NCBI RefSeq assembly: GCF_000003855.2
Contig: NW_003101665.1
Location: 186,001-250,000, forward strand
From: Blastomyces gilchristii SLH14081
Lineage: Eukaryota; Ascomycota; Eurotiomycetes; Onygenales; Ajellomycetaceae
Length of the DNA stretch: 64,000 nucleotides
Reading direction: 5' to 3'
Under the pieces are notes generated by a model. It saw only the letters and a program-made list of their open reading frames with translations, was not told the DNA's origin and did no database searches. Shown here piece after piece: positions 45,639-57,700 of this stretch. Within the stretch, counting starts at the first letter, position 1, and every line of letters starts with the position of its first letter. The position numbers were made by a program, and so were the translations under genes.

Positions 45639-46756
45639 TTATTATTATTCTTTAATTATAGATGTATACAGTCAGAGACTATGACATCTACCTGAGAATC
45701 TTTAGATCTCAGGGTTTTTTCTATATCTATAGAGTCAACTATTATACATTTATCAATTTCAGATATGCAAAATCAGAAAATTCTAGCTCAGAATATAAAA
45801 ACTGTTTATAAATTACAGTATTTCAACACCTTCTGATACTTTGAAACCATTTGAAAATATCATGAAAAAGGAAAAGAGAACATAGTCTTAAAGATAGACA
45901 CATTAAATAGATAAATAGAAAAGAACAGAAAGAAACAAGTACAGTAAAGACAGACTATAATAAAATAAAATTATTAAAAGATAGTATATAGCTGTTTTAA
46001 CAGACTATATCTAATCAATTTTCATCTCTTCATATTCAGATACTTCTGAATTCAGTCATTTTCTTGTAGCTGCTTGAGTTTCTGATAGGAAGTCTATTAA
46101 GTATTTAATTCCTGTCTCAGTTGAGAATAAGAACCTCATATTTAATTGATTTAAATCATACTTCTTCTTTAATCTGACTCTGAGACTATTGTATAATGCA
46201 CAATGCATTACAATATGCTCAGAACTTTCATTCACATTGCAGAATGAGCACTGTGCTGAATCAAATCTGTCATCAAATCTTTGTATATAGAATTTGAAAT
46301 AACCATGTTCTAGTTTCAGCTGAATTATAGATGAGAATATTTTCTTTCTACATTTAATTGAACAAGATTTTCACTTTGGTTTTGTCTCAAATCTTGAATA
46401 ATGTATGCTCTTCTTTTGTTTCTGCCAGCTTTCATTTGACTTGTTTAAACAAGATTCTTTTATGTTTCTCTTTATAAAAGATCAGGACACTTTTTTTTGA
46501 ATAAATCTGCTTAATTCTGAACCCTTTTTTGCAGCTGAATTAGTCAATTCATTGCTGTGAATATTCATATGAGCAGGAACTCAATGCAGATGAATTATCA
46601 GTTTTGATATTCTTCTCTTTTGAATTTTCAAAACAGAGTTTAAAATCAGTTCAAGATTCATTTAATCATTATAAATCTGACTATTTCTAAGTCTTGTTAA
46701 AGCAGCTTGACTATCAGAGAATATTCATGCCTCTTTCAAACTATTTCCTCTTTTAT
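45639..46756 (-). mobile_element. 5'-truncated LINE, copy L1-b
   Basis: Collinear with the 3' end of L1-a (11744-12877): (TTA)n tail, 3' UTR, the C-terminal Cys/His motif and part of RNase H, then an abrupt end. It is flanked by ATTGAAATATATTATTA at 45622-45638 and 46761-46777, an identical 17-bp duplication, with four extra bases (AATT) at the truncation point. Truncation and a long duplication are the signature of incomplete target-primed reverse transcription. Confidence 0.9.
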
Positions 46757-46777
46757 AATTATTGAAATATATTATTA

Positions 46778-48050
46778 ACTTATCAAATATAAAGAGACTC
46801 AAAGAAAATATTGACAGCTTTCAGAGATGTATAAAAACAGCTATAGTATTATATAGTAATATTATCTTCATTTAATACATATATTATTGATATTCTTTAT
46901 ATGCAGTTATTATATAATCTATATCAGAGATACATGTAAAAAACAGATCTGTATTACTAGAAAGAATGATTGCAGTGATTTTCTGTTTTCATATTATAGA
47001 GATAAGTTATTCTCATTTCTTTCTTCTCTCTTTTCTCTTCTTCAATCAATTACTAATTTCAAGCTGATATGAAAACTATTAAAACACTCTCAGAAACTCT
47101 CAAATTGAGAAGTATAGACTAATTAAATTTCAAATACAGAAGAAATTAAATTATCTTCTACAGATTTAATTACTTATTCTCTTCTCAAATGAAATAGCAG
47201 TCACATCTCTCTTCTTTCCTCTCAATTAAACACAACATGGCCTGCGAAAGGCAAGTATCATGCCCGGTTATAATGATTAACACAGTCTCAGTATACAGAG
47301 CTGTATACACACAGTACATGCTGAACTGAGAGACTGTGTGAGTTACAAACTGACAGCAGCATCTTAAGAAGAGCTGTGCAGTATAAGAAAGCTATAATTC
47401 TCAGTTATATATATAGAGAGTGAATTGCTGCAGTAAGTGTATATACAGTATATGAAAGTAATACTTTTTAATAATACTCAGTCTCTGATATTATGAAAAT
47501 AGAGTCTCTCTGTGAGATCTGTTTTTATCAGAAGTCAGAGAATCTTATATTTCTCAAGATTATCTTCACATATCTTATCTATGAAATCAATGAGAGAAAT
47601 CATTAATTTCAGTATTCTACTCTTGATATTATTCAAGTAATAGCAGAGTTTACTCTAATCACACTTTTTAAGTGTATATTTTCTAATTATTCACATTTAT
47701 ATAAATATATACTGATTATTTATTAGATAATATTAAGATAATAACTTATTACAGCTGTGTTACTCTCACTGTAAGTAATACTCAGTTAATAATGAATATT
47801 ATAAAGACTCTGAGAAGTAAGTATTTTATAAATACTGCAGCTCTGTAATCTTGATTTTTTTTTTCTTTCTCTTTTTTTTTATTGTGATTTTTTCTTGTTT
47901 TTGTTTTATTTTTTATTTTTTTATTTTTTTTTATGTTTTATATTTTTTTTATAATTAAAATTATATAAATTATAATCTGTGTTCAGAAAAGTAATAATAT
48001 TTGATAATACTCTCTGTTAAATTTTCAATAAATAAGCACTATATTATGAT
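46778..48050. other. AT-rich spacer with a short GC island and T-rich tract
   Basis: No gene. 47233-47275 keeps unmutated GC text (ATGGCCTGCGAAAGGCAAG, ATGCCCGG). Just after it lies a nested palindrome: ACACAGTCTC (47280-47289) pairs with GAGACTGTGT (47330-47339) and encloses TATACAG AG CTGTATA (47292-47307). 47855-47960 is a T-dominated low-complexity tract. Confidence 0.5.
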
Positions 48051-48317
48051 ATTATATAAGTAAGAAATGATTTCATAATTTCATTTAATATCATTCTTAA
48101 TAGTGAAATCAGAATGAAAATGTAACTAAGAATTTAAACATATTCTTTATCTAAGACTAAATTTTTATTTGAATAGTAAATCTGAGACCTTTAATATTTA
48201 AAATAATGTGATTTGAAATCAATGTAATGAACATAAATCATAATCAGAAGTAATGCTTTTAGATAATATAATAACTGTAAAGTTTGATTCTGATTTCAGA
48301 TATAATTACATAGTCAG
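48050..48317 (-). mobile_element. Degenerate MITE remnant
   Basis: The block ends in GTCAGTTTA, close to the MITE end GTCAGTCTA, preceded by TCTGATTTCAGATATAATTACA as in the reverse-oriented copies. Upstream, GAAATGATTTCATAATTTCATTTAATATCATTC matches the copies loosely over separate positions. Internal sequence is missing and no left terminus was found. Confidence 0.4.
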
Positions 48318-48329
48318 TTTACTCTACTA

Positions 48330-50502
48330 TCTCTGCTGCTTCTGACTCTTCTCATTTTAAGAAGATATTGCATAGACTCAGTGACTCTTGTTTCTTAATA
48401 TATATACTCTCACTCTTTTTATCAATTTCTAGAATAATTTAGTGTATAAAGACTGTGTATAAGACAACTATCTGAAGCTCAGTCATGAATATTAATTATT
48501 ATATTTATTTTAAATATTTATAATAAAGTAATTGTATATTTATACTGAAGAAGTATCTCTCTTTTTAATAGTATTAAGAGTATAAGTCTTTTCTTTTTTA
48601 TCTTCTCTTCTAATACTAATTTTTCTAGAGAAAATTATTATGAGTTTTATTATGTATAAAGTTATGATATCTACAGATATTAAGAAACTTTTTATAATTA
48701 TTAAATTCAATATTACAGATATATCTGCTCTAATGAATTTCCTTGAAATAATAAATCTGTATTAGTCTATTCTCTGATATCTGTTATTTAACTTCATTGT
48801 GCAGATGAAGAATATTCATATTTTTGAAAAAAGAAATATGAATATTATACTCTTTTACACTTATAGATATGAGACTTATATATCTTCTCTAAGATGTTAT
48901 TATAAGAATGAGCTGTTAATATACTGTGTTCTACTTTCTGTATTTTCTCATGTTTCTCTCTCTCTTTCTGAGAAGCCTTGTATGTATTATAATTATATAT
49001 ACAACTCTAAGACTAGGAAGTATTCATTTAATAACTGTTCTCATCTCTGTTTTCTATGTTTTTATACACTAATAGTTCTTAGTTGCTTCAGTGTCAGAGA
49101 CTATTTTAATTTCTGAAGATAATAACACTGCTGAGACTATTCTCTCTCACTCTTAAGCGTTCTCTGTTATTTTCTCTCTCTTCTCTGTGAGAAAGATTAT
49201 GCATATATCAGATTATAAGTATTCAGCTCTGAGTAACTTCTGTTATCATTTATCTGATCTGTCTATACTCTCTTCTTCTTTTATTTCTTCTATCTCTATG
49301 TCTTTTACTCTGACTTCTGATTCTGCACATTCTGCACTCTTCTTCAATTATTCTACACATATATGTATACATTTCTATATTAGCATTTCAGTCAATCTTG
49401 TGATAAATGATATTAATCTTATACACAGAGCAGTAGAGAAATCAGAGATATATGCAGTGATATTATAAAAGTAACTTACAGCTCTCAAATTTCTTACAGA
49501 TCTTGAGTTTTGAAATTTTCTTTATTTTGATATTTTTTCAGATGATGTGATGTTTAAAATAGATTTAACATGTAATGTATGAAAAGAGATGAGATGTGTA
49601 TAATAATATTTATCTTTTTACAGCTGAGTCTTACAGTTAATGATTAATATATTATCTCTTAAGTTATCTTCTTTTCTTTTCTTATACTTTTTCTTAATCT
49701 GTTAGTCACTACTCTTATATAATCTCTATATAATACAGTACTCAGTGATTAGATTCAGCAGCTTTCATCTCTTATAACTCTGTCTCATGTATTATACTGT
49801 CTCTCTTTACCTGCTTAGATCACTACAGTGAACAGCTTATTAAAACTAATCTTATTTAATCTCTGAGTATCTTCAGAAGTTAAGATAGCTTAATCTCATA
49901 TATTTATAAATATTTCAGATGCTTCATTCTCTATTATCTCTGTAATTAAACTGATGTAAACAGTTAAATTTAACTCTGAATTTCTTTTTCTTCTGCAATC
50001 TGACTCATATATAAGTCTGTCACTCTGAGACTGCTCTTTACTGTGTTAAATCTGCTGTCTGCAGTATAATATTATACAGTCAGTTACAGTCTCATTACTT
50101 ATTAAAGTGTAATATTCATCTGATTTCTTCATTACTTCTCATTCTTTTTTTGTAATTATGAAAAGATCAGAATAAGTGAGGTTATCTGATTTGTAAGCAT
50201 CTATAATTTCTCTTACTTCATAAGACTTTTTAATTGTAAGTTTCTTCTTTTTCAATACTAATAATAGTGCTATGAATAATTATAATTTACTCAGATCTTG
50301 CATCTTCATCTCTATAAGACATGAATTATTTATTAAGTTGTGTAAGATCTGTCTCTCTAGTTCTTTCAATGTATATGTTCTCAGAGAGTGTGATTTGAGT
50401 ATTTTATACAGCTTAAATTATCTAGATTGAAACTTCTCAGAATTCTCATTGTATATAAGAACTCATATTCTTATCTTAAGACTTGATTTCTTAACTAGTA
50501 AG
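48330..50502 (-). mobile_element. Ty3/gypsy family G3, copy G3-b, partial and inverted
   Basis: Reverse complement of G3-a from about 43210 back to 41070, i.e. the region between pol and 3' LTR. It is truncated on the left beside the MITE remnant (no G3 LTR was found there) and entered on the right by G2-b at 50503. The remaining 5' part presumably lies beyond the window. It carries two plus-strand open frames, 48799-49116 (105 codons) and 49187-49468 (93), the counterparts of the antisense frames of G3-a. Confidence 0.8.
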
Positions 50503-50760
50503 TGTAAGAAATCCCGCTTCTCGCGGATTCTTTACCTCTATTTCTATCTCTCGCGTAATCAATAGAGTTAGCAGCTCTTGACTACATACAACTATATAGA
50601 CTGAAGTTTGTGAATACTATTTATAACTCAGCTTGAATACTATTATACATTTAATCTCTATATTTTATCTTTCTATCATAAATACTTCTAGTAGTTAACA
50701 GTATATATCATGTCAAGCTGCAAACATCTGAATAATTGTCTGTGAGCACTTATTCTTATA
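50503..50760 (+). repeat. 5' LTR of G2-b
   Basis: TGTAAGAAATCCCGCTTC to TTCTTATA. The first 70 bp are nearly free of decay (TCGCGG, CTCGCGTAATC) while the rest is damaged like the other copies. Confidence 0.9.
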
Positions 50761-53700
50761 TTTCAAGCTCTGTCAGTCAGCAACTGCTTATTATAACTGA
50801 AAGAACTAGAAACTTGTATACTTTAATCTCTGCAAACTCTACTGCAGACACTCCGAAGCAGTCACTTAAATCATGAATAACTCTCATAAAAGAAGTCTCA
50901 GAGAACTTATTAATTACTCTGTAAGAGGCCTACGCCGAATAGATTGGTATAATATTATAGGTCTTATATAACAAAGAGAAAAACATTAGAGAAGGAAAAG
51001 AAAGAGAAAGTGTAAGAATCAGTAATTGAAGTGAATATTTATATGTGTATATGATGGCATACACGGTGGAGCTTCAGGGTGGAAGAATCTATACATGTTT
51101 ATAGCAGCTGAGAATTGGCAATCAAGAATGGCTGAGAATCAGAGTGTACACATTTGAGAATGAAGCAGTTGAAATCTGTGAAGTGTAACAGAATAGTCTA
51201 TATGATTGATCAGGTGCAGCCCGTCACATTAGCCTCTTCTTTTTAGAAGCAGTTCCCATTGATTAAGGACTGCTGTTTCAGATAATACAGAACTCAGAGT
51301 TCAGATCAGATGATCATACCTGACTTATTTTACAAGATATTATTAGTCACAGCTGCAGGGTCTCTCATCAAGAATATTCTCAATCTCTCATTCAAGTTCA
51401 TTATCTTCTTCTACAATCTCTGGCAGTTGTCAGTTAGAAGTCAGTTAAGAAGAGAACAGATCAGTGATAGCATAGTGAAGCAAGCTTGTATAAAATATAT
51501 CATGAATTTCTGATAAAGTATCAAGACAGTAGTTGTGACTGTCTAGAATCTCTGTCACTGTATTTCACATGATAATAGTTCAATGTACAGAATGAGTGTG
51601 TGATTCATATGTTCTTAAGATTCAATTATATCAGATCTTCTATCTTATATTACTCAGCAGAGTCTCAGTGAACATTGATTCAGTTCTCTTAATCTTATTT
51701 AGCACTTGCTATGAAGGCTTCTGCTCAGTCACAGATATCTTAAAGCTTTGCTACTATATTATCAGCAATCTGAATTGAACTACAGAGATTCAGTGTGAAC
51801 TGTATAATCTCTAGAAGATTCAACACTTTTATGTGATAACTATGTATAAGAAAGAACAGGCTTATATGTATTGAGACAGTATCTTGACTATTGATAGTAA
51901 TCTCTGTGTGTAGAAGCAGATCATATCAATTATCTTATAAATAATTGCAGAACTTATAAAGATAATTCTTTACAGTCTGAATTATTCATTCTGATGTATC
52001 ATCAGTCTCAGAGTGATAGACAGTTAATAAATAATATATAATCTTGAGAACTTGATAGATTCTTGTTCAGAAAGTGCTCATGAAGTGACAGTTATAATCT
52101 GATACTATAGATCTTGATAATTCATGCATCTGATAGAATAGACTTCTTAGAAAAGTGTCAGCAACTTGTTCAGTATTTATCTTATCACAGAGTTTCAATA
52201 TTACATTCTTACTCAATCAGTTCATGATGATCAGAACATTTCTACAGTTCTTACTCTCAGAGAGATTAACAGTGAAGTCAATTATTATATCTTATCAGAT
52301 TCTATCAGAAACATCAAGCAGTTTCAGCAGGCCTTTTCTACAGTTCTTTCACAAGATGACAGAGGAACAATGATTATAGTTTCAGATGAAATATCTGATA
52401 GTGTTTGATATCTCAGGTCAGTAGAACTTCTGAGAGATTATTTAATACAGTTATTTGCAATCTGAATAATCAGCTATATAAGAGTTATACATCTCTTGCA
52501 TTATCTGAGTGTATAAGAGTTTGAAGTGAGAGACTCAGCATCATTCACAGACTTATAGAGTGTTATTATCATCAATTGAACATTCTGAGATGTCAGTTCT
52601 TATAAGTAGTTCTGGTGAGAATCAGAGTGCTTCTTGACATACTGCTTCAGTGAGTACTTGAAGAAGTTCATCAGTTTGAGCTGTTACATGTCATAATTCA
52701 TTCAGTGTAGATTCAGAAGCAGTTGAGATATCAGTGTCAGTATCAGTGTCAGTGACAGTTCAGAGAGAGAATGTTCTAATCAGAGAAGTATGTATAGTGT
52801 CATGAGTTGTTTCATCTTAATCAACTAATATCTTTGAATCTAGAAGCTGATGTTCTCAGTTCATTCAATAGATATCTGTTACATTAGAAGACATATCTTG
52901 CTCTCATTATAAGAGAGCATCTGTCATCATGTTCTGACTGCTGAGATGATAGTGTAATGTAAAATAAAAGCAGCTTAAGAACTCAGATCATTACATCTGT
53001 TATTCAGTGAGTTTGTGAGTAGTTATGAAATACTTGAGATTCTTATGATCTGTGATTATCTCAAATTCAGAGACACTTCAGAGTTCAGAGTCTCATTCTT
53101 CTAGATAGTGTATAATTGTAAGAAGTTTCTTATTATAGATCTTATAGTTGCATTCAGCAAAACTCAGTTTCTTAGACATGAAGATATATAATTATAAGAT
53201 ATCTTTATTATCATATTACAATATAGCTCTCTCTGTAATATAGTCAGAGAAGTCAGCTTCAATAACTGTTTTATAACCAGAGTTAAATGTTATTAGCAGA
53301 GAAGTGTTGATAAACATCTTCTTCATCTGTATGAATACAGCTTCAGTGTCTGTTAATCACTGAAATACTGAGTTCTTTCTGATGCGTTCTGTAAGTGATC
53401 TTATAATATCTGAGAAGTTTTGTATAAATTGCTGATAGAAGTTGACAAATCTGATGAAGCTTCATACATCTTTCACAGTACATGAAGCTTCTCATTCAAG
53501 AATGATGAAGACTTTCTCAGAATTTATTCAAATCTTCTTACTAGCTTCTATGATAAAACCTAGATATTTGATACTCTTGACTTCAAAGTCATACTTATTA
53601 ATATCTATTAATAGTTCTGCTTCTTGTAATTGTTGTAATATTCTTTACATATGTTCTTGATATTCTTTTCTGAACTCATTAGTAAAGATGAGAATGTCAT

Positions 53701-56700
53701 TGAGATATGCAGATGCAAGTTTATCAAGGAAATTTCAGAGTGCTCAGTTGATATATTTCTGAAATGTACTGAGGATATTAATCAGTTTAAAGAGTGTAAC
53801 TATTCATTCAAAGAGATTATAACATGTTTGAAATACTGTAAGTCATTCATCTTCTTCAGTGATACAGATTTTATGAAATATGATAATAATATCTAGTTTT
53901 GTAAATCATTGAGCTTGTCTGATACAAGCTACAATTTCATTGATAAGAGATAAAGAATGGCAGTTCTTCTTGATTAATCTGTTCAATTCTCAATAGTTTA
54001 TACAGAATCAGAGTTCTTCATCTGATTTCTTTGCAAAGAGAATAGAAGCTGCAGTGAAGAAGTTACTAATATATATAAATCTCTTATTCAACAGATCATT
54101 GAGTGTCTTCTGAAGAAGAAGAAGTTCATCTCAGAATATATTATAAAGAGAGTTTTATAATGATTCAGAGTTCTTGTCATTCTTCTTTTTCAACTTGATA
54201 CTGTGATTCACTTCTGAACCTTGTAAGAGAGGTAGATTTGTAGCATTATTATCTTGTCAGAAGATATCTAGATATTCATGATATTATTAAGAGACTTTTG
54301 TATGAGAATCTGTTATTATAACACAGAATAACTTTTCTAGAGTCCTTTTGATATTGATCAGACTGGTGAAATAGATTGACACATGATTCTACTGTCAGTG
54401 ATTCTTTCAGTGACTTCTTTTTCTGAGTATTTTATAGATGTTGACAGAGATCTGTGTCAGATCTATAGTCTTGTGAATATCATCTTTGTGAACTCTATCA
54501 TTGTTAGAGAATATTAAACTTCTGTTTCAAGCATTTAATAAGATGTCTTCTTCAGATAGTCAGATCAGTTCTAATATAAGATTATAATTGAGATTATTAA
54601 CTTCATATATGTAGGCATCTTCATATTGATGTTCTCTGACATCTATGTTCAACTGTATCATGTAACAGGTACAAATGACTTTTAGGTCATGAAATTCTGT
54701 GAGAAGTCAGAGTTTTGATAAGAGAATATACTGAAGGTTGTAATATCTTATAACTGAAGATTTTATCATTGCATAGTGATATAGATCACTGTCTATCATA
54801 GCTTTCATATTATATATATTATCAATCACAGTAGATATAAGAATTATATTCATTATCATTTTCTCTTCAAATCATTATTATCTGATCTCTTCAAGCTTCT
54901 GTTTGTGAATTTAAACAGGAGTTAATCTTTTCCCTGTTTCATTGAGACATTCTTGTAGTTATCTTCTGAATCTTCCTCTAATATAACATGGTTGACACAG
55001 ACAGATACTGATTCATTCTTCAAACAAGAAGATACTGATCTTTCTCTCAAGTGTGAAGACACATAGATCAATCAGCAGTTGAAAGTAATGTGTTCTCATG
55101 AGTTACAGTTGATGCACACTTCATGTTGACATTAATCAGTGACTTCTTCAGAAGTGATCTCAGAAACTCAGAAGCCTGTTTGAACAGTGAAAACTCTTGC
55201 TTATGTATAGATATTTGAATCTATTCAGTTTATGATATCTGTATCATTGCTGTTACTCCTCTTCAGCATGAGTGTATGAGTGACTGAGATGTAACATCTT
55301 CTGTCACTGTTCTGTATACTCTTGAGCTTGATAAGATGATCATTCAATGTCTGAAGCTGTGTGCAGAAACCTTCATAAGTCTGATCTTTGTCTATACTTA
55401 TAAGAGTCTGTAAGAGTTAAAAAGTTAATGTCTTCTTGAGTATACTAATCTTTATTCAATTCTCTCAAGATTGATCACCTACTTCTAGAATCTTAGTGTT
55501 GAAGTCAGAGATGAATATTGTAAGAGAAGTGTTTCTCTGTCAGATGCTCTGTAATCAATCTAACACTTTCTATTATATAGCAGTGTCTCAGAACAGAATA
55601 TCAAGATATTTGATGATATTATCAGATATTCATAACACTGATTTGTGTACTTTCATTCATGAATGAAACTTCTGTTTCATGTGATTCTTCAATCATTCAT
55701 TGATATATCAATCTTGATTAATTAATAAACTGATGACATCTTCATCTACACTTAGTTTCATGAGTATTTTCATCCTTCATGATGAGTAGAGAGTGAGATC
55801 AGAAGTATTGAAATATATAGAAGTATTTAAGTATTCTTTCAGCGCTTTTATATTTAATTCTGTAGATGTTGAAATTGCATGAGTTTCTTATTATGATAAT
55901 TGTTGAATCTCTTAATATTGATGTTGTTAAGTTGCATGCATATCATCTATTTATTATTATTGTAATTCTAACATTGCTTGAAGTCACTGTGATATCATAT
56001 CTATACTCATGTTTAAGAGTTCTCTCATATTGCTATTAGACATGATTATATTATTTGTTGAATGTGTGATATCTGTGAAAGTGTAATTGTATGAATATCT
56101 TATATATCCGAGATGTCAGAACTCTCAGGTCTTTTACTGATATTCTCTTGTAAGATCTTACTCTGTTTATAAGATCTTGTTACAGAGTCAGAGTGACTGA
56201 CAAGTAAGCTTCTATTTAAAGACTTAGTATCTGCTTAACTGTTTCTCTATTTCTTACATGTTGTTACATGTTCAGATATCTCAATGAATAATTATTTTTA
56301 ATAAGAAGACAATGTGTGAATAATTGTTTCTAATAAGAAGATAATGAATATTTTTCTAGTATAAGAGGCCTATGCTGAATAGATCAATATAATATTATAG
56401 GTCTTATATAACAAAGAGAAAAATGTTAGAGAAGGAAAAGAAAGAGAAAGTGTGAGAATTGATAATTAAAGTGAATATTTATACACATATGTGATGATGT
56501 ATGCAGTGGAGCTTCGGGGCGGAAGAATCTATATGTGTTCATGGTGGCCGAGGATCGGCGATTGAGAATGGCTGAGAATCGGAGTGTACATGTTCAAGAA
56601 TGAAGCGGTTGAAATCTGTGAAGTGTAATGGAATAGTCTATATGATTATTCGGGCGCAGCCTGTCACACACTCACAGAATATCATTCTCTGTATCTGTGA

Positions 56701-57700
56701 CAGAGGAATTCTCTGAACTGATGAATGAATCAATCTCAGTGAAGAACATTCTTGAGCATCTTCTGCAGAATCAAGCTATTTTTCTATAAGAAATGCTTAC
56801 TATCTGTAAACACTCTTGAACTGAGTCTCTAAACATAATCTTCAGAGATATCTACAAACTCAAAAAAAAATTTCTTAAGCTGCAACTGCTTAAGATTACT
56901 TACTGAATCACAATCTATAAAAGCTTTTACAAGTTTGTATTTGAAATTGACTTATAAGCTCAGCTGTGTGATATAAAAGATGAAGAAGCTGTTATCTATA
57001 TAATAACAGATCTCTACTACACTGAAGTCAAGAACTGACTGAATTATCTAGAGAATGATTATAAGAGATTCTGCTGATCTGTTCTCAAGATCTATTTAGA
57101 GAATAACTTAAGAGACTCTGTAAGCTGAACAGAGAACATCTGAGCTGTAATTATCAATATTAGAAAAAGAGATAAAAAATCTGATAAAGACTACTTACAG
57201 CACTTTATAAAATTATGATATGAATTGAGATCTGTGAAAACAGAGCTCTGAAACAAGATCTAAATAATAATATTTATAAAAAGACTGAATAAAGATATGC
57301 AGAGTAAGCTTATTAAGTAAGACTCTAAGCTCTTAACTCTGAAGAAACTAATGACTCTTATTCACTGCTTGTGAATCACTGTAAGAGTTGCAGACTTATA
57401 AAGAGCAGATTATTAACTGATTCTATGAGAGTCAGAATAACAGAGAACAGATTTACTGAGAAAAGATAATAAGATATAGAGAGATTTATATCTAACTGCT
57501 GAGCAGAGAGAGAGAGCTTTATAAGCTTCTGTAAACAGAGTGTATAATAGAAAGATTAAGAAAAAGAGTCTTTACTTTATCTATTCTAAATCAGAATATC
57601 TTTATATAAACTATTCACATAAATTAAAATAGAAATTTGAAAAGTTATAAATAGAGTCAGTAACAGTCTTCTTAAGAGTCTTAAAGCTGATATCTGAATC
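50761..57700 (+). pseudogene. gag: gag of G2-b, split by G1-c
   Basis: The N-terminal part is 50761-50914 and the rest 56674 to about 57600, collinear with G2-a gag. It passes without interruption through the site that holds a MITE in G2-a. Many TAA and TGA stops; no extra information on function. Confidence 0.6.
50920..56668 (-). mobile_element. Chromovirus family G1, copy G1-c, nested in G2-b gag
   Basis: 5749 bp in reverse orientation, flanked by TACTC (50915-50919) and CACTC (56669-56673), a 5-bp duplication with one transition. LTRs of 309 bp lie at 50920-51228 (3') and 56360-56668 (5'). On the minus strand: gag from ATG 56043-56041, knuckle at about 55130-55085, protease near 54790, reverse transcriptase about 54130-53500 with TYLDD decayed to AYLND (about 53705-53690), RNase H about 53310-52900, integrase about 52420-51720 and chromodomain about 51440-51320. 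Its primer site AGAAAAATATT (56357-56347) still pairs at 10 of 11 positions with its LTR. Confidence 0.9.
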
